Below, piece after piece: positions 28,292-35,794 of a DNA stretch of 64,000 bases. The notes beneath the pieces are model-generated. The model ran no database searches. It was not told where the DNA came from and was given only the letters and a program-made list of their open reading frames with translations. Origin of the DNA: Streptomyces pseudovenezuelae (GTDB taxonomy: Bacteria; Actinomycetota; Actinomycetes; Streptomycetales; Streptomycetaceae); contig NZ_JARXVH010000003.1 of assembly GCF_029892565.1 (NCBI RefSeq), positions 1 through 64,000 of the forward strand, in the 5' to 3' direction. The translations under genes and the position numbers were made by a program. The stretch's first letter is position 1. Every line of letters starts with the position of its first letter.

Positions 28292-28731
28292 GCCCAGTCC
28301 TTCGAGAGGTCGAGGTCACCTTCGCGGGCCTGGGTGAAGGAGAACCAGTTGCCGGAGTCGTCGCGGAACACCGCCTCGATGCCGTACGGACGCTCCTGCG
28401 GCTCCTGGAGGAACTCCACGCCCCGGTCCTTGAGCTTCTTGTAGTCCCCGTGGATGTCGTCCGTCGTCAGCGCGCCCGCGCCGAGGACCCCCTTGGCCAC
28501 GAGCTTGCGGACCATCTCGGCGGACTCGGGGTCCATCGCGGGCGGGCCCGGCACCATCAGCGTGAGGTCGACGTCCGGCTGGTTCTCGGCACCGACGGTG
28601 AGCCAGCGGATGCCGCCCTCGCCCATCGTGATGTCCGACCGGACCTCAAGGCCCAGCTTCTGGGTGTAGAACTCCTTGGCCCGGTCCTGGTCGAGAACCC
28701 AGACGGTCGAGATCTTGAGTCCCTTGATCAC
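28285..28731 (-). CDS. Glyoxalase/bleomycin-resistance superfamily protein
   Basis: A 148-residue vicinal-oxygen-chelate fold protein (two beta-alpha-beta-beta-beta units: VWVLDQDRAKEFYTQKLGLEVRSD and FLQEPQERPYGIEAVFRDDSGNWFSF). May bind a metal and act on a small molecule, or be a resistance-type binding protein; no function can be assigned. GTG 28731 has AGGAG in a good position. It is the second gene of an AraC-glyoxalase-methyltransferase operon on the minus strand. Confidence 0.87.
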   Translation of the reverse strand: MIKGLKISTVWVLDQDRAKEFYTQKLGLEVRSDITMGEGGIRWLTVGAENQPDVDLTLMVPGPPAMDPESAEMVRKLVAKGVLGAGALTTDDIHGDYKKLKDRGVEFLQEPQERPYGIEAVFRDDSGNWFSFTQAREGDLDLSKDWAC

Positions 28732-28789
28732 GGTGTGCTCCTGCCGACGGTGGCTGTCTCCTGCTCCGTCACCGTAGGCAGCGGCGACG

Positions 28790-29221
28790 TCAGTCCGCTT
28801 CTCCAGAATTGCGCCGCTCGCCGCCGGGGCCGCTTCGGAAGCCGCCGGCCCAGAGCATGGCGTAGCACCCCGGTATGAGCGCGGCCCCACGGCCCACGTG
28901 CTTGGCGCGGTAATCGGTGGGGGTCAGCCCGGTCCACGCCTTGAACCGGGTCGAGAAGGTGCCCAGGCTGCTGAAGCCGACGACGTTGCAGATCTCGGTC
29001 ACCGACAGGTTGGCGGTCCGCAGCAGATCCTCGGCCCGCTCGATACGGCGGTGCGTGAGGTACTGCCCCGGCGTCTCCCCGTACGCCTCCTTGAAGGCGC
29101 GGATGAAGTGGTACCGCGAATACCCGGCATGCGCGGCCACCGCGACCAGGTCCAACTCCGCGTCGGCCCAGTCTCGGTCCATCGCGTCCTTGGCCAGCCG
29201 CAGCTGCCGCATTTTGTCCAT
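28790..29221 (-). CDS. AraC-family regulator (short form)
   Basis: A 143-residue protein that is almost only the AraC DNA-binding domain: VAAHAGYSRYHFIRAFKEAYGETPGQYLTHRRI and the second helix-turn-helix TEICNVVGFSSLGTFSTRFKAWTG. A C-terminal 30-residue tail lacks an obvious ligand domain. It is the first gene ahead of the glyoxalase gene (58 bp gap) and probably controls that operon. Confidence 0.88.
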   Translation of the reverse strand: MDKMRQLRLAKDAMDRDWADAELDLVAVAAHAGYSRYHFIRAFKEAYGETPGQYLTHRRIERAEDLLRTANLSVTEICNVVGFSSLGTFSTRFKAWTGLTPTDYRAKHVGRGAALIPGCYAMLWAGGFRSGPGGERRNSGEAD

Positions 29222-29359
29222 ACGGCGATGGTGGCACGCAGCACTGACAAACAGGCCTCGCTCGATTCAGCCCGTCCGGCGTTTGACGACGAGGCCCTTC
29301 AGACCGAAGGGGAGCCCGCGGGCGCAGCCCCCGGCAACGGAGCCGCACCCGAACACGAA

Positions 29360-29397
29360 GAAGGCCCCCCGGGGCGGACACCAACCGGGGGACCTTC
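29360..29397 (-). terminator. Terminator of the MFS transporter gene
   Basis: Arms GAAGG-C-CCCCCGG (29360-29372) and CCGGGGG-A-CCTTC (29385-29397) pair around a 12-base loop, just past the MFS stop; on the minus strand TCTTCG follows. Confidence 0.65.
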
Positions 29398-29412
29398 GGC
29401 TCACTGTGACTG

Positions 29413-30990
29413 TCAGACGGCCTCGACGAGCGGCGCGGTGGCCGCCCCTTCCTCGCCGGGCTTAGGCGCAGCCGGCCCCGCTCCGCGGAGCGCGACCTCC
29501 TTGACGAACACCGCCGCCACCAGCGCGGCCACGGCCACGATCGCACCCAGCAGGAACGCCGAGTGGACGCCCGAGGAGACCGCGTGCTGGTAGGCCTCCC
29601 GCGCGGCCGCCGGCAGCTTCGCCAGGCTCGCCGCGTCCAGCTGCGCCGACTGCTCGGTGACCTTGGAGCCCAGCGCGCCGGCCCGCTCGGACATGACGTC
29701 CTGGACCCGGTTGTTGAACAGGGCGCCCATGATCGCGACACCGAAGGAGGAGCCGAGCGTACGGAACAGGGTGGTCGAGGAGGACGCGACACCCATGTCC
29801 TTCATCTCGACGCTGTTCTGCGCGACCAGCATGGTGATCTGCATCAGGCAGCCCATGCCGAGACCGACGACGGCCATGAACACACCGGACGTGAAGCGCG
29901 TGGTGTCGGTGTCCATCGTGGACAGCAGGTACAGCCCGATCACCATCAGGATGCTGCCGGCGACCGGGAACACCTTGTACTTGCCGGTGTTCGTGGTCAC
30001 GCGCCCCGCCACCATCGAGGTGACCAGCATCGCGCCGAGCATCGGCAGGAGCAGCAGCCCGGAGTTGGTCGCGGACGCGCCCTGCACGGACTGCTGGTAC
30101 AGCGGCAGGAAGAGCGTCGCGCCGAACATCACGAAGCCGGTGATGAAGCCGATGATCGACATCAGGGTGAAGTTGCGGTTGCGGAAGATGTGCAGCGGCA
30201 CGACCGGCTCGGCGGCCTTGGTCTGCCAGTACACGAACCCGACCAGCGAGACCACGCCGATCCCGATGAGCTCCATGATCCGCGCGGAGGACCAGGCGTA
30301 CTCGGAGCCGCCCCAGGTGGTGACGAGGACGGTGGAGGTGATGCCGACGGTCAGCAGGATGACACCGAGGTAGTCGATGCCCGCCTTGGACCGCTTCTTC
30401 GGCAGGTGCAGCACGACGCTGATCAGGCCGAGCGCGAACACGCCGAGCGGCAGGTTGATGTAGAAGGACCAGCGCCAGCCCCAGTTGTCGGTGATGGTGC
30501 CGCCGACCAGCGGGCCGCCGATCATCGCGAGCGCCATGACGCCGGCCATCATGCCCTGGTACTTGCCGCGCTCCCGCGGCGGGATCAGGTCGCCGATGAT
30601 CGCCATGACGCCGACCATCAGACCGCCCGCGCCCAGGCCCTGGATCGCCCGGAAGCCGATCAGCTCGCCCATGTTCTGGGCCATTCCGCTGAGCGCGGAG
30701 CCGATCAGGAAGATCACGATCGAGGTCATGAAGGTGGCCTTGCGGCCGTACATGTCGCCGAGCTTGCCCCAGACCGGGGTCGAGGCGGCGGTCGCGAGCG
30801 TGTACGCCGTCACCACCCAGGACAGATGCTCCAGACCGCCGAGCTCGCCCACGATGGTCGGCATCGCGGTGCCGACGATCATGTTGTCGAGCATGGCCAG
30901 CATCATGGTGATCATGAGCGCCAGCAGAACGACCCGTACGCTCCGCGGCTGTTTGCCCGTGTCCACGTCCACCGTCTGTGTGTCCGCCAT
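29413..30990 (-). CDS. MFS efflux transporter, DHA2 (EmrB/QacA) type
   Basis: Proton-driven drug exporter with about 14 membrane helices in 525 residues. Motif A-like GKLGDMYGRKATF follows helix 2, motif C-like GPLVGGTITDNWGWRWSFYINLPLG marks helices 5-6, and LDNMIVGTAMPTI lies in helix 1 with the Asp typical of the family. ATG 30990 is preferred, with AGGGGAG eight bases upstream; a GTG at 30999 is in frame but too close to that site. The divergent TetR gene and its three operator copies indicate repression. Confidence 0.93.
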   Translation of the reverse strand: MADTQTVDVDTGKQPRSVRVVLLALMITMMLAMLDNMIVGTAMPTIVGELGGLEHLSWVVTAYTLATAASTPVWGKLGDMYGRKATFMTSIVIFLIGSALSGMAQNMGELIGFRAIQGLGAGGLMVGVMAIIGDLIPPRERGKYQGMMAGVMALAMIGGPLVGGTITDNWGWRWSFYINLPLGVFALGLISVVLHLPKKRSKAGIDYLGVILLTVGITSTVLVTTWGGSEYAWSSARIMELIGIGVVSLVGFVYWQTKAAEPVVPLHIFRNRNFTLMSIIGFITGFVMFGATLFLPLYQQSVQGASATNSGLLLLPMLGAMLVTSMVAGRVTTNTGKYKVFPVAGSILMVIGLYLLSTMDTDTTRFTSGVFMAVVGLGMGCLMQITMLVAQNSVEMKDMGVASSSTTLFRTLGSSFGVAIMGALFNNRVQDVMSERAGALGSKVTEQSAQLDAASLAKLPAAAREAYQHAVSSGVHSAFLLGAIVAVAALVAAVFVKEVALRGAGPAAPKPGEEGAATAPLVEAV

Positions 30991-31039
30991 TGTCGTCACT
31001 CCCCTGTACTTCCCTGTACATCCCCCCGGCCGGCTACTT

Positions 31040-31057
31040 ACTTGCCGCCCGGCTAGT
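31040..31057. promoter_or_regulatory. TetR operator copy 1 (MFS side)
   Basis: ACTTGCCGCCCGGCTAGT is an 18-bp pseudo-palindrome, ACTWGCCG-NN-CGGCWAGT. It is nearest the MFS gene and lies downstream of the MFS -10. Confidence 0.65.
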
Positions 31058-31071
31058 TGACTACACTGGGG

Positions 31072-31101
31072 AAGGTAGACCCGTAACTAGCCGGGCGTCA
31101 A
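31072..31101 (-). promoter_or_regulatory. Promoter of the MFS transporter gene
   Basis: Minus-strand TTGACG (31101-31096) and TACCTT (31077-31072) are separated by 18 bases. Operator copy 2 overlaps the -35 and spacer, which would block polymerase. Confidence 0.6.
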
Positions 31102-31103
31102 GT
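31086..31103. promoter_or_regulatory. TetR operator copy 2
   Basis: ACTAGCCGGGCGTCAAGT, the same motif in the opposite orientation, over the MFS -35. Confidence 0.65.
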
Positions 31104-31109
31104 AAGTTT

Positions 31110-31127
31110 TCTAGTCGGTCGGCAAGT
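31110..31127. promoter_or_regulatory. TetR operator copy 3 (tetR side)
   Basis: TCTAGTCGGTCGGCAAGT, the most diverged copy, 19 bases before the regulator's first ATG; likely autoregulation. Confidence 0.6.
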
Positions 31128-31146
31128 AAGTTTTCAGGGAACCCCG

Positions 31147-31755
31147 ATGAGCGCGAGGATGGTTGGCACCATGGACGGCACCAAGCAGCAGCGCCGCGGC
31201 AACACCCGCCAGCGCATCCAGGACGTCGCGCTCGACCTTTTCGCGCAGCAGGGGTACGAGAAGACCTCGCTCCGCGAGATCGCCGAGAGTCTCGACGTCA
31301 CCAAGGCGGCCCTGTACTACCACTTCAAGACCAAGGAAGAGATCCTCGTCAGCATCTTCGACGATCTGACGCAGCCGATCCTCGACCTGACCGAGTGGGG
31401 CAAGCAGCAGCCGCACACGCTGGAGACGAAGCAGGAGATCGTACGGCGTTACAGCGAGATCCTGGCAGGCGCGGCACCGCTGTTCCGCTTCATGCAGGAG
31501 AACCAGGCGGCCGTCCGCGAACTGCGCGTCGGCGAGACCTTCAAGGACCGTATGCAGGGCCTGCGCGAGATCATCGTGGACCCGGACGCGGCCCTGGTCG
31601 ACCAGATCCGCAGCGTCAGCGCGATCTTCACCCTGCACGCCGGGATGTTCTTCATCCAGGACCTGGACGCCACCCCCGAGGAGAAGCGCAAGGCCGTCCT
31701 GGAGGTCGCGACGGACATGGTGACCCAGGCCCATCAGCGCACGAAGGCCACCTGA
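31147..31755 (+). CDS. TetR-family repressor of the MFS pump
   Basis: A 202-residue regulator: helix-turn-helix in residues about 18-65 (LFAQQGYEKTSLREIAESLDVTKAALYYHFKTKEE), then an all-helical ligand domain. The gene is divergent from the pump gene, with three copies of one operator between them, so it most likely represses both until a drug binds. ATG 31147 (AGGGAA upstream) or ATG 31171 (MDGTKQQ, GGATGG upstream) could be the start. The convergent M23 gene ends only 8 bp away. Confidence 0.9.
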   Translation: MSARMVGTMDGTKQQRRGNTRQRIQDVALDLFAQQGYEKTSLREIAESLDVTKAALYYHFKTKEEILVSIFDDLTQPILDLTEWGKQQPHTLETKQEIVRRYSEILAGAAPLFRFMQENQAAVRELRVGETFKDRMQGLREIIVDPDAALVDQIRSVSAIFTLHAGMFFIQDLDATPEEKRKAVLEVATDMVTQAHQRTKAT

Positions 31756-31763
31756 GCACCGTC

Positions 31764-32468
31764 CTAGACGGTCAGACCCTTGGCGCGCAGGAACGCGACG
31801 GGGTCGATCGCCGAGCCGTAGTTCGCGGTCGTACGGATCTCGAAGTGCAGGTGCGGGCCACTGGAGTTACCGGTGTTGCCGGACCGGGCGATGTGCTGGC
31901 CGGTGGCGACGACCTGGCCGACCTTGACGTCGATCCGGGACAGGTGGGCGTACTGCGAGTACGTCCCGTTGGCGTGCTTGACGACGACGGCGTTGCCGTA
32001 CGCGGGTCCGTCGCCGGCACCGTTCGAACCGGCCTTGACGACCGTGCCGCCGTGCGCGGCGCGGACGTCGGTGCCGCTGGAGACGGCGAAGTCCTGGCCG
32101 CTGTGCGTGGACTGCCACATGCCGCCGGCCTGCGCGAAGGTCGCGGAGAGCGTGTAGCTCTTCACCGGCGAGACCCAGGAGACGGCCTTCTTGGCGGCGG
32201 CCTTCTTCACCGCGGCCTTCTTGGCGGCCGCCTTCTTCGCGGCGGTCGCCTTGGCGCTCGCGGCGGCCTTCGCGGCCTTCGCCTGCGCGGCGGCCTGGGC
32301 CTGGACACCGCTCGCGGCGGCCGTGGTGCTCACCGCGGAGGTGGCATCGGCGGCGACCGCGACCCCGGCCCCCAGCACGACCGACACACCGAAACCGGCG
32401 GTCAGTACGGCCGCGCGGGTGCGGAGCTTGGACGTACGGGCAGAGCGGGACGAGACGCGCGAAGACAT
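31764..32468 (-). CDS. M23 (LytM) peptidoglycan endopeptidase, secreted
   Basis: Zinc endopeptidase that cuts peptide cross-links in the cell wall. The 234-residue preprotein has an Arg-rich start and hydrophobic signal (about 16-38, VLTAGFGVSVVLGAGVAVAA), an Ala/Lys-rich helical linker (KKAAAKKAA repeats, about 55-95) that should bind the wall electrostatically, and the catalytic domain with zinc ligands HSGQDF and HLHFE. ATG 32468 follows GAGG at six bases. A terminator-like hairpin in the leader suggests regulation by premature termination. Confidence 0.92.
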   Translation of the reverse strand: MSSRVSSRSARTSKLRTRAAVLTAGFGVSVVLGAGVAVAADATSAVSTTAAASGVQAQAAAQAKAAKAAASAKATAAKKAAAKKAAVKKAAAKKAVSWVSPVKSYTLSATFAQAGGMWQSTHSGQDFAVSSGTDVRAAHGGTVVKAGSNGAGDGPAYGNAVVVKHANGTYSQYAHLSRIDVKVGQVVATGQHIARSGNTGNSSGPHLHFEIRTTANYGSAIDPVAFLRAKGLTV

Positions 32469-32498
32469 CGAGACCTCATGGGGACGGGGACAGAAAAA

Positions 32499-32528
32499 CC
32501 ACCCGGCACACGGACAGCCGCCGGATGG
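32499..32528 (-). terminator. Terminator hairpin in the leader of the M23 gene
   Basis: On the minus strand CCATCCGGC (32528-32520) pairs with GCCGGGTGG (32507-32499), one G-U pair, 12-base loop, followed directly by TTTTTCTG. It ends only 22-30 bases before the start codon. A competing hairpin, GGATG-GTC-CATCC, shares the 5' arm and would prevent it. The whole gene-free stretch 32469-32839 holds this leader plus the promoter of the NACHT gene in the opposite direction. Confidence 0.6.
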
Positions 32529-32799
32529 ACCATCCCTTGGTAACCCCGACCCCCGCGGACCCCAAAACCCAAGATCTACGACGGAAGCTAGTACTTCACC
32601 CCAAAACTTCCCCCTCCTTGACACAACCCCCATCGGGAATGAATCCACCCACGACGGACGAACTCGCCTTGGGGTTCCAGGATAAAAGTCCTTTTTGCCC
32701 ACATCGGGCCATCTACTACCCAAGGCAGTAACGGACAAATCCCCTGTGCGGCATGTCACCGGCCCGCAGGATCAGGGCCCTTCGGAATGTGACGGGGAC

Positions 32800-32805
32800 T
32801 ACGCT
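32800..32805 (+). promoter_or_regulatory. -10 candidate for the NACHT operon
   Basis: TACGCT lies 34 bases before the GTG of the first NACHT gene, which has its own ribosome-binding site. No good -35 is seen. Confidence 0.35.
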
Positions 32806-32839
32806 TCTGTCCCATCGACGAGGCTCAGGGGGAGGCCGA

Positions 32840-35788
32840 GTGGATCCGACGGTCATCGGCACCAGGCTCGCGTCCAGCCTGATCGGCCCGCTGGTGAAGA
32901 AGCTCTTCGCAAGAGAGGGACCGGGCGCCGACCTGGTCGACAAGCCCGTACGCCTGTCGGCGCTGGTGTCCTTCCGGGGTGAGCGCCGCTCCCTCGGCGA
33001 GCGGGAGCTGCGCAAGCTGGTCCGGGAGCTGGTGGACCGCGCGGCGCGCGAGACCCGGGAGGCGCCGCTGGACGCGGCGGAACTGGCGGCGGTGGCGGAC
33101 GCCCTGCGCCGCACCCTCCTCGCCCTCGGCGACCTGGACCTCGACGACATGCAGGCCGTACGCCTGGGCTACGAGGCACTGGCCGACCGCCTGTTCGCCG
33201 AGGCGGGCGGCGACGACCTGCTGCGCCTGCTCAGCTACGACTCGACCTTCCTCTACTTCCACCTCCTCAACAGCGCCTGCCTGCACATCCTGCACTTCTT
33301 CACCCAGCGCTCCGCCTTCGTCGCCCGCACCCTCGTCGAGCAGAGCCGCCGCCTGGACGAGCTGATCCGGCTCACCGACGTCCTGGTCGAGCGCCTGACC
33401 TCGCGCACCGCGCAGGACGCGGTCTTCGAGCAGCAGTACGCCCGCTACATCGCCACGCGACACAGCCACCTCACCATCTACGGCATCGATCTCGACGAGT
33501 GCCGGGAGTGGCCGCTGGACACCGCGTACCTGAGCCTGGTGGCGACGCGGGAGGCGGAGCCCTTCGCGGCTGCGGGCGACCCGCTCGACCCGGCGGGCCC
33601 GGAACGCCGCCTGCCGGCCGCGCCGCAGCCGGTCGAGCGGGCGCTGGCCGGCCACGAACGCGTGCTGCTGCGCGGGGTCGCCGGTTCCGGCAAGACGACG
33701 CTCGTGCAGTGGCTCGCGGTCACGACGGCCCGCCAGGAGGAACTCACCGGTCAACTGGCGCACTTGATGGGCCGCATACCGTTCGTACTCCCCCTGCGGA
33801 CCCTGACCCGTGCCGGTGCCCACCTGCCCGTCCCCGGTGACTTCCTGAAGGCGGTGAGCTGCCCGCTGGCCGGCTCCCAGCCACCGGGTTGGGCGGACCG
33901 TGTGCTCACCGCAGGCCGCGGCCTGCTCCTGATCGACGGCATCGACGAGGTCCCGGAACAGGAACGCGCCCGCACCCGCCGCTGGCTGGCCGACCTGCTC
34001 GCCGCCTTCCCGGGCAACCTCTGGCTGGTCACCTCTCGCCCGTCCGCCGTCCGCGACGACTGGCTGGCCGGCGACGGCTTCACCGAGCTGACGCTCTCCC
34101 CCATGAGCCGCGAGAACGTCACGGTCTTCGTACGCCGCTGGCACGAGGCGGCGGAGGCGGAGCCGTCCCTGGCCGAGGCCCTGCTGAACGCCGTACGCAC
34201 CAAACAGGACCTGGGCCGCCTCGCCACCAACCCCCTGATGTGCGCCCTGATCTGCGCCCTGCACCGCGAACGCCGGGGCTTCCTCCCGCGCGGCCGCAAG
34301 GCCCTCTACGACGCCGCCCTCTCCATGCTCCTCGAACGCCGGGACCGCGAACGCGACCTCGCCGTCGAGCTGGACGAGGAGTCCCAGATCGAGCTCCTGC
34401 AACGACTGGCGTACTGGCTCATCCGCAACGGCCGCGCGGAGATGTCCCGTTCGGACGCGGTGCACCAACTGGACCGGCTCCTGCCGTCCATGCCGTACGT
34501 CGCCGCGCAGGGCTCGGCCGAGGAGATCCTCCGCCACCTCCTGGTCCGCTCCGGCCTGCTGCGCGAACCGGCCGTCGACGCCGTGGACTTCGTGCACCGC
34601 ACCTTCCAGGACTACCTGGGCGCCCGCGCGGCCGTCGAGGAACGCGACTTCGACGCCCTGATCGCCCACGCGCATCTGGACCAGTGGGAGGACGTGCTGC
34701 GCATGGCGGTCGCCCATGCCCGGCCGGACGAACGGGCGCGGTTGCTCACCGGGTTGATGGAGCGGGGCGACCTGGAGGAGCAGTACCGGGCCCGGTTGCA
34801 TCTGCTGGCGATGGCCTGTCTGGAGCATGCGGCGAAGTTGGAGCCCGGAGTGCGGGAGGAAGTGGAGCGGCGGGCAGGGGAGTTGATTCCGCCGCGTCAT
34901 CCGGACGTTGTGCAGAAACTCGTCGACATCGGCCCTCTCGCGCTGGAACTGCTTCCCGGTCCGGAGAACGTGGACGATGACGAGGCCGCGGCCGGGGTCG
35001 TCCATACAGCGGGCCTGATCGGTGGCGACGCCGCCCTGCTCTACCTGACGCGATACCGGAACCACAGGGCCACGATCGTCCAGGAATATCTCAGCTTCCA
35101 CTGGGACAAGTTCGACACCGAGACCTACGGGGACGAGATCGTTCGGCACCTGCTGAGCTCGCCGACCGCCACCCTCTACCTCCGTACCCCCGAACAGCTG
35201 GCAGCGCTGCGGCGCATGGGAGGTTACAACCGGGTCGATCTGGTGGGGGACTTCGGCCGGGACCTGATCAGGGAATGCTTCGACGAGACGCGGCTCGAAA
35301 CCCTGTCGTTAGCCGACAACTCGATCAGCGACCTCACGTTCCTGACCCCCTATCAGGAACTGAGGCTGCTCTACCTGCAGAGTTGCGCGAACCTGATATC
35401 TCTCGCCCCGCTGAAGCAACTGCCCCTGGAATCACTGGGGCTGATGAACCTGCCAGGCATCCAGGACCTGGACGTGCTGTACGAGCTGAACCTACTCAGC
35501 ACGCTGAGGCTCGGCCCGGCGGAAGTCACCGGCCTCGCGTCCACCGGGATCCGCCTGGAGAACCTCCGCCACGTCTCCCTGACAGGCGACGCATCGCCCG
35601 CGCAACTCCGGTCAGTGGTAACGGCATTCCCTCGGATGGTGTCCTTGCGGGTGCTCTCCGGCACCCAACTCGACCTGACCCCCCTGGCAGCTCACCAGCA
35701 CCTCCGCCGCGTAACCACTCCCCCCGACTGCCGCCTCCTCAACGCCGACCGCCTCCCGAACTCCATCCAACTCAACCCCGAGCCGTGA
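32840..35788 (+). CDS. NACHT NTPase with leucine-rich C-terminus (copy 1)
   Basis: A 982-residue STAND NTPase of the bacterial NLR-like type. Residues 1-about 230 are a helical N-terminal domain (NNH-like) with TQRSAFVARTLVEQ and ATRHSHLTIYGIDL shared with the next gene. The NACHT core has Walker A GVAGSGKTT (279-287), Walker B LLLIDGIDE (362-370), the sensor LVTSRPSA and DLGRLATNPLMCALI. A winged-helix/helical region with VHRTFQDYLGA follows, then leucine-rich repeats (about 800-975; LETLSLADNSISDLTFLTPY). Bacterial NACHT proteins are known to defend against phages; that role is inferred. GTG 32840 has GGGGGAGG upstream and aligns with the second copy's start. Confidence 0.92.
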   Translation: MDPTVIGTRLASSLIGPLVKKLFAREGPGADLVDKPVRLSALVSFRGERRSLGERELRKLVRELVDRAARETREAPLDAAELAAVADALRRTLLALGDLDLDDMQAVRLGYEALADRLFAEAGGDDLLRLLSYDSTFLYFHLLNSACLHILHFFTQRSAFVARTLVEQSRRLDELIRLTDVLVERLTSRTAQDAVFEQQYARYIATRHSHLTIYGIDLDECREWPLDTAYLSLVATREAEPFAAAGDPLDPAGPERRLPAAPQPVERALAGHERVLLRGVAGSGKTTLVQWLAVTTARQEELTGQLAHLMGRIPFVLPLRTLTRAGAHLPVPGDFLKAVSCPLAGSQPPGWADRVLTAGRGLLLIDGIDEVPEQERARTRRWLADLLAAFPGNLWLVTSRPSAVRDDWLAGDGFTELTLSPMSRENVTVFVRRWHEAAEAEPSLAEALLNAVRTKQDLGRLATNPLMCALICALHRERRGFLPRGRKALYDAALSMLLERRDRERDLAVELDEESQIELLQRLAYWLIRNGRAEMSRSDAVHQLDRLLPSMPYVAAQGSAEEILRHLLVRSGLLREPAVDAVDFVHRTFQDYLGARAAVEERDFDALIAHAHLDQWEDVLRMAVAHARPDERARLLTGLMERGDLEEQYRARLHLLAMACLEHAAKLEPGVREEVERRAGELIPPRHPDVVQKLVDIGPLALELLPGPENVDDDEAAAGVVHTAGLIGGDAALLYLTRYRNHRATIVQEYLSFHWDKFDTETYGDEIVRHLLSSPTATLYLRTPEQLAALRRMGGYNRVDLVGDFGRDLIRECFDETRLETLSLADNSISDLTFLTPYQELRLLYLQSCANLISLAPLKQLPLESLGLMNLPGIQDLDVLYELNLLSTLRLGPAEVTGLASTGIRLENLRHVSLTGDASPAQLRSVVTAFPRMVSLRVLSGTQLDLTPLAAHQHLRRVTTPPDCRLLNADRLPNSIQLNPEP

Positions 35789-35794
35789 GAGCCC

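Noticed and set aside
32469..32760. c-di-AMP (ydaO) riboswitch upstream of the M23 gene
   Set aside because: The context fits, but the conserved boxes I associate with this riboswitch (a GACAGCTAAC-type segment and the GCCGAA start) are not in the leader. Only the terminator and a competing hairpin are supported.
32825..35149. Long minus-strand frame opposite the first NACHT gene
   Set aside because: No domain is recognisable, no ribosome-binding site, and codon bias fits the plus strand.
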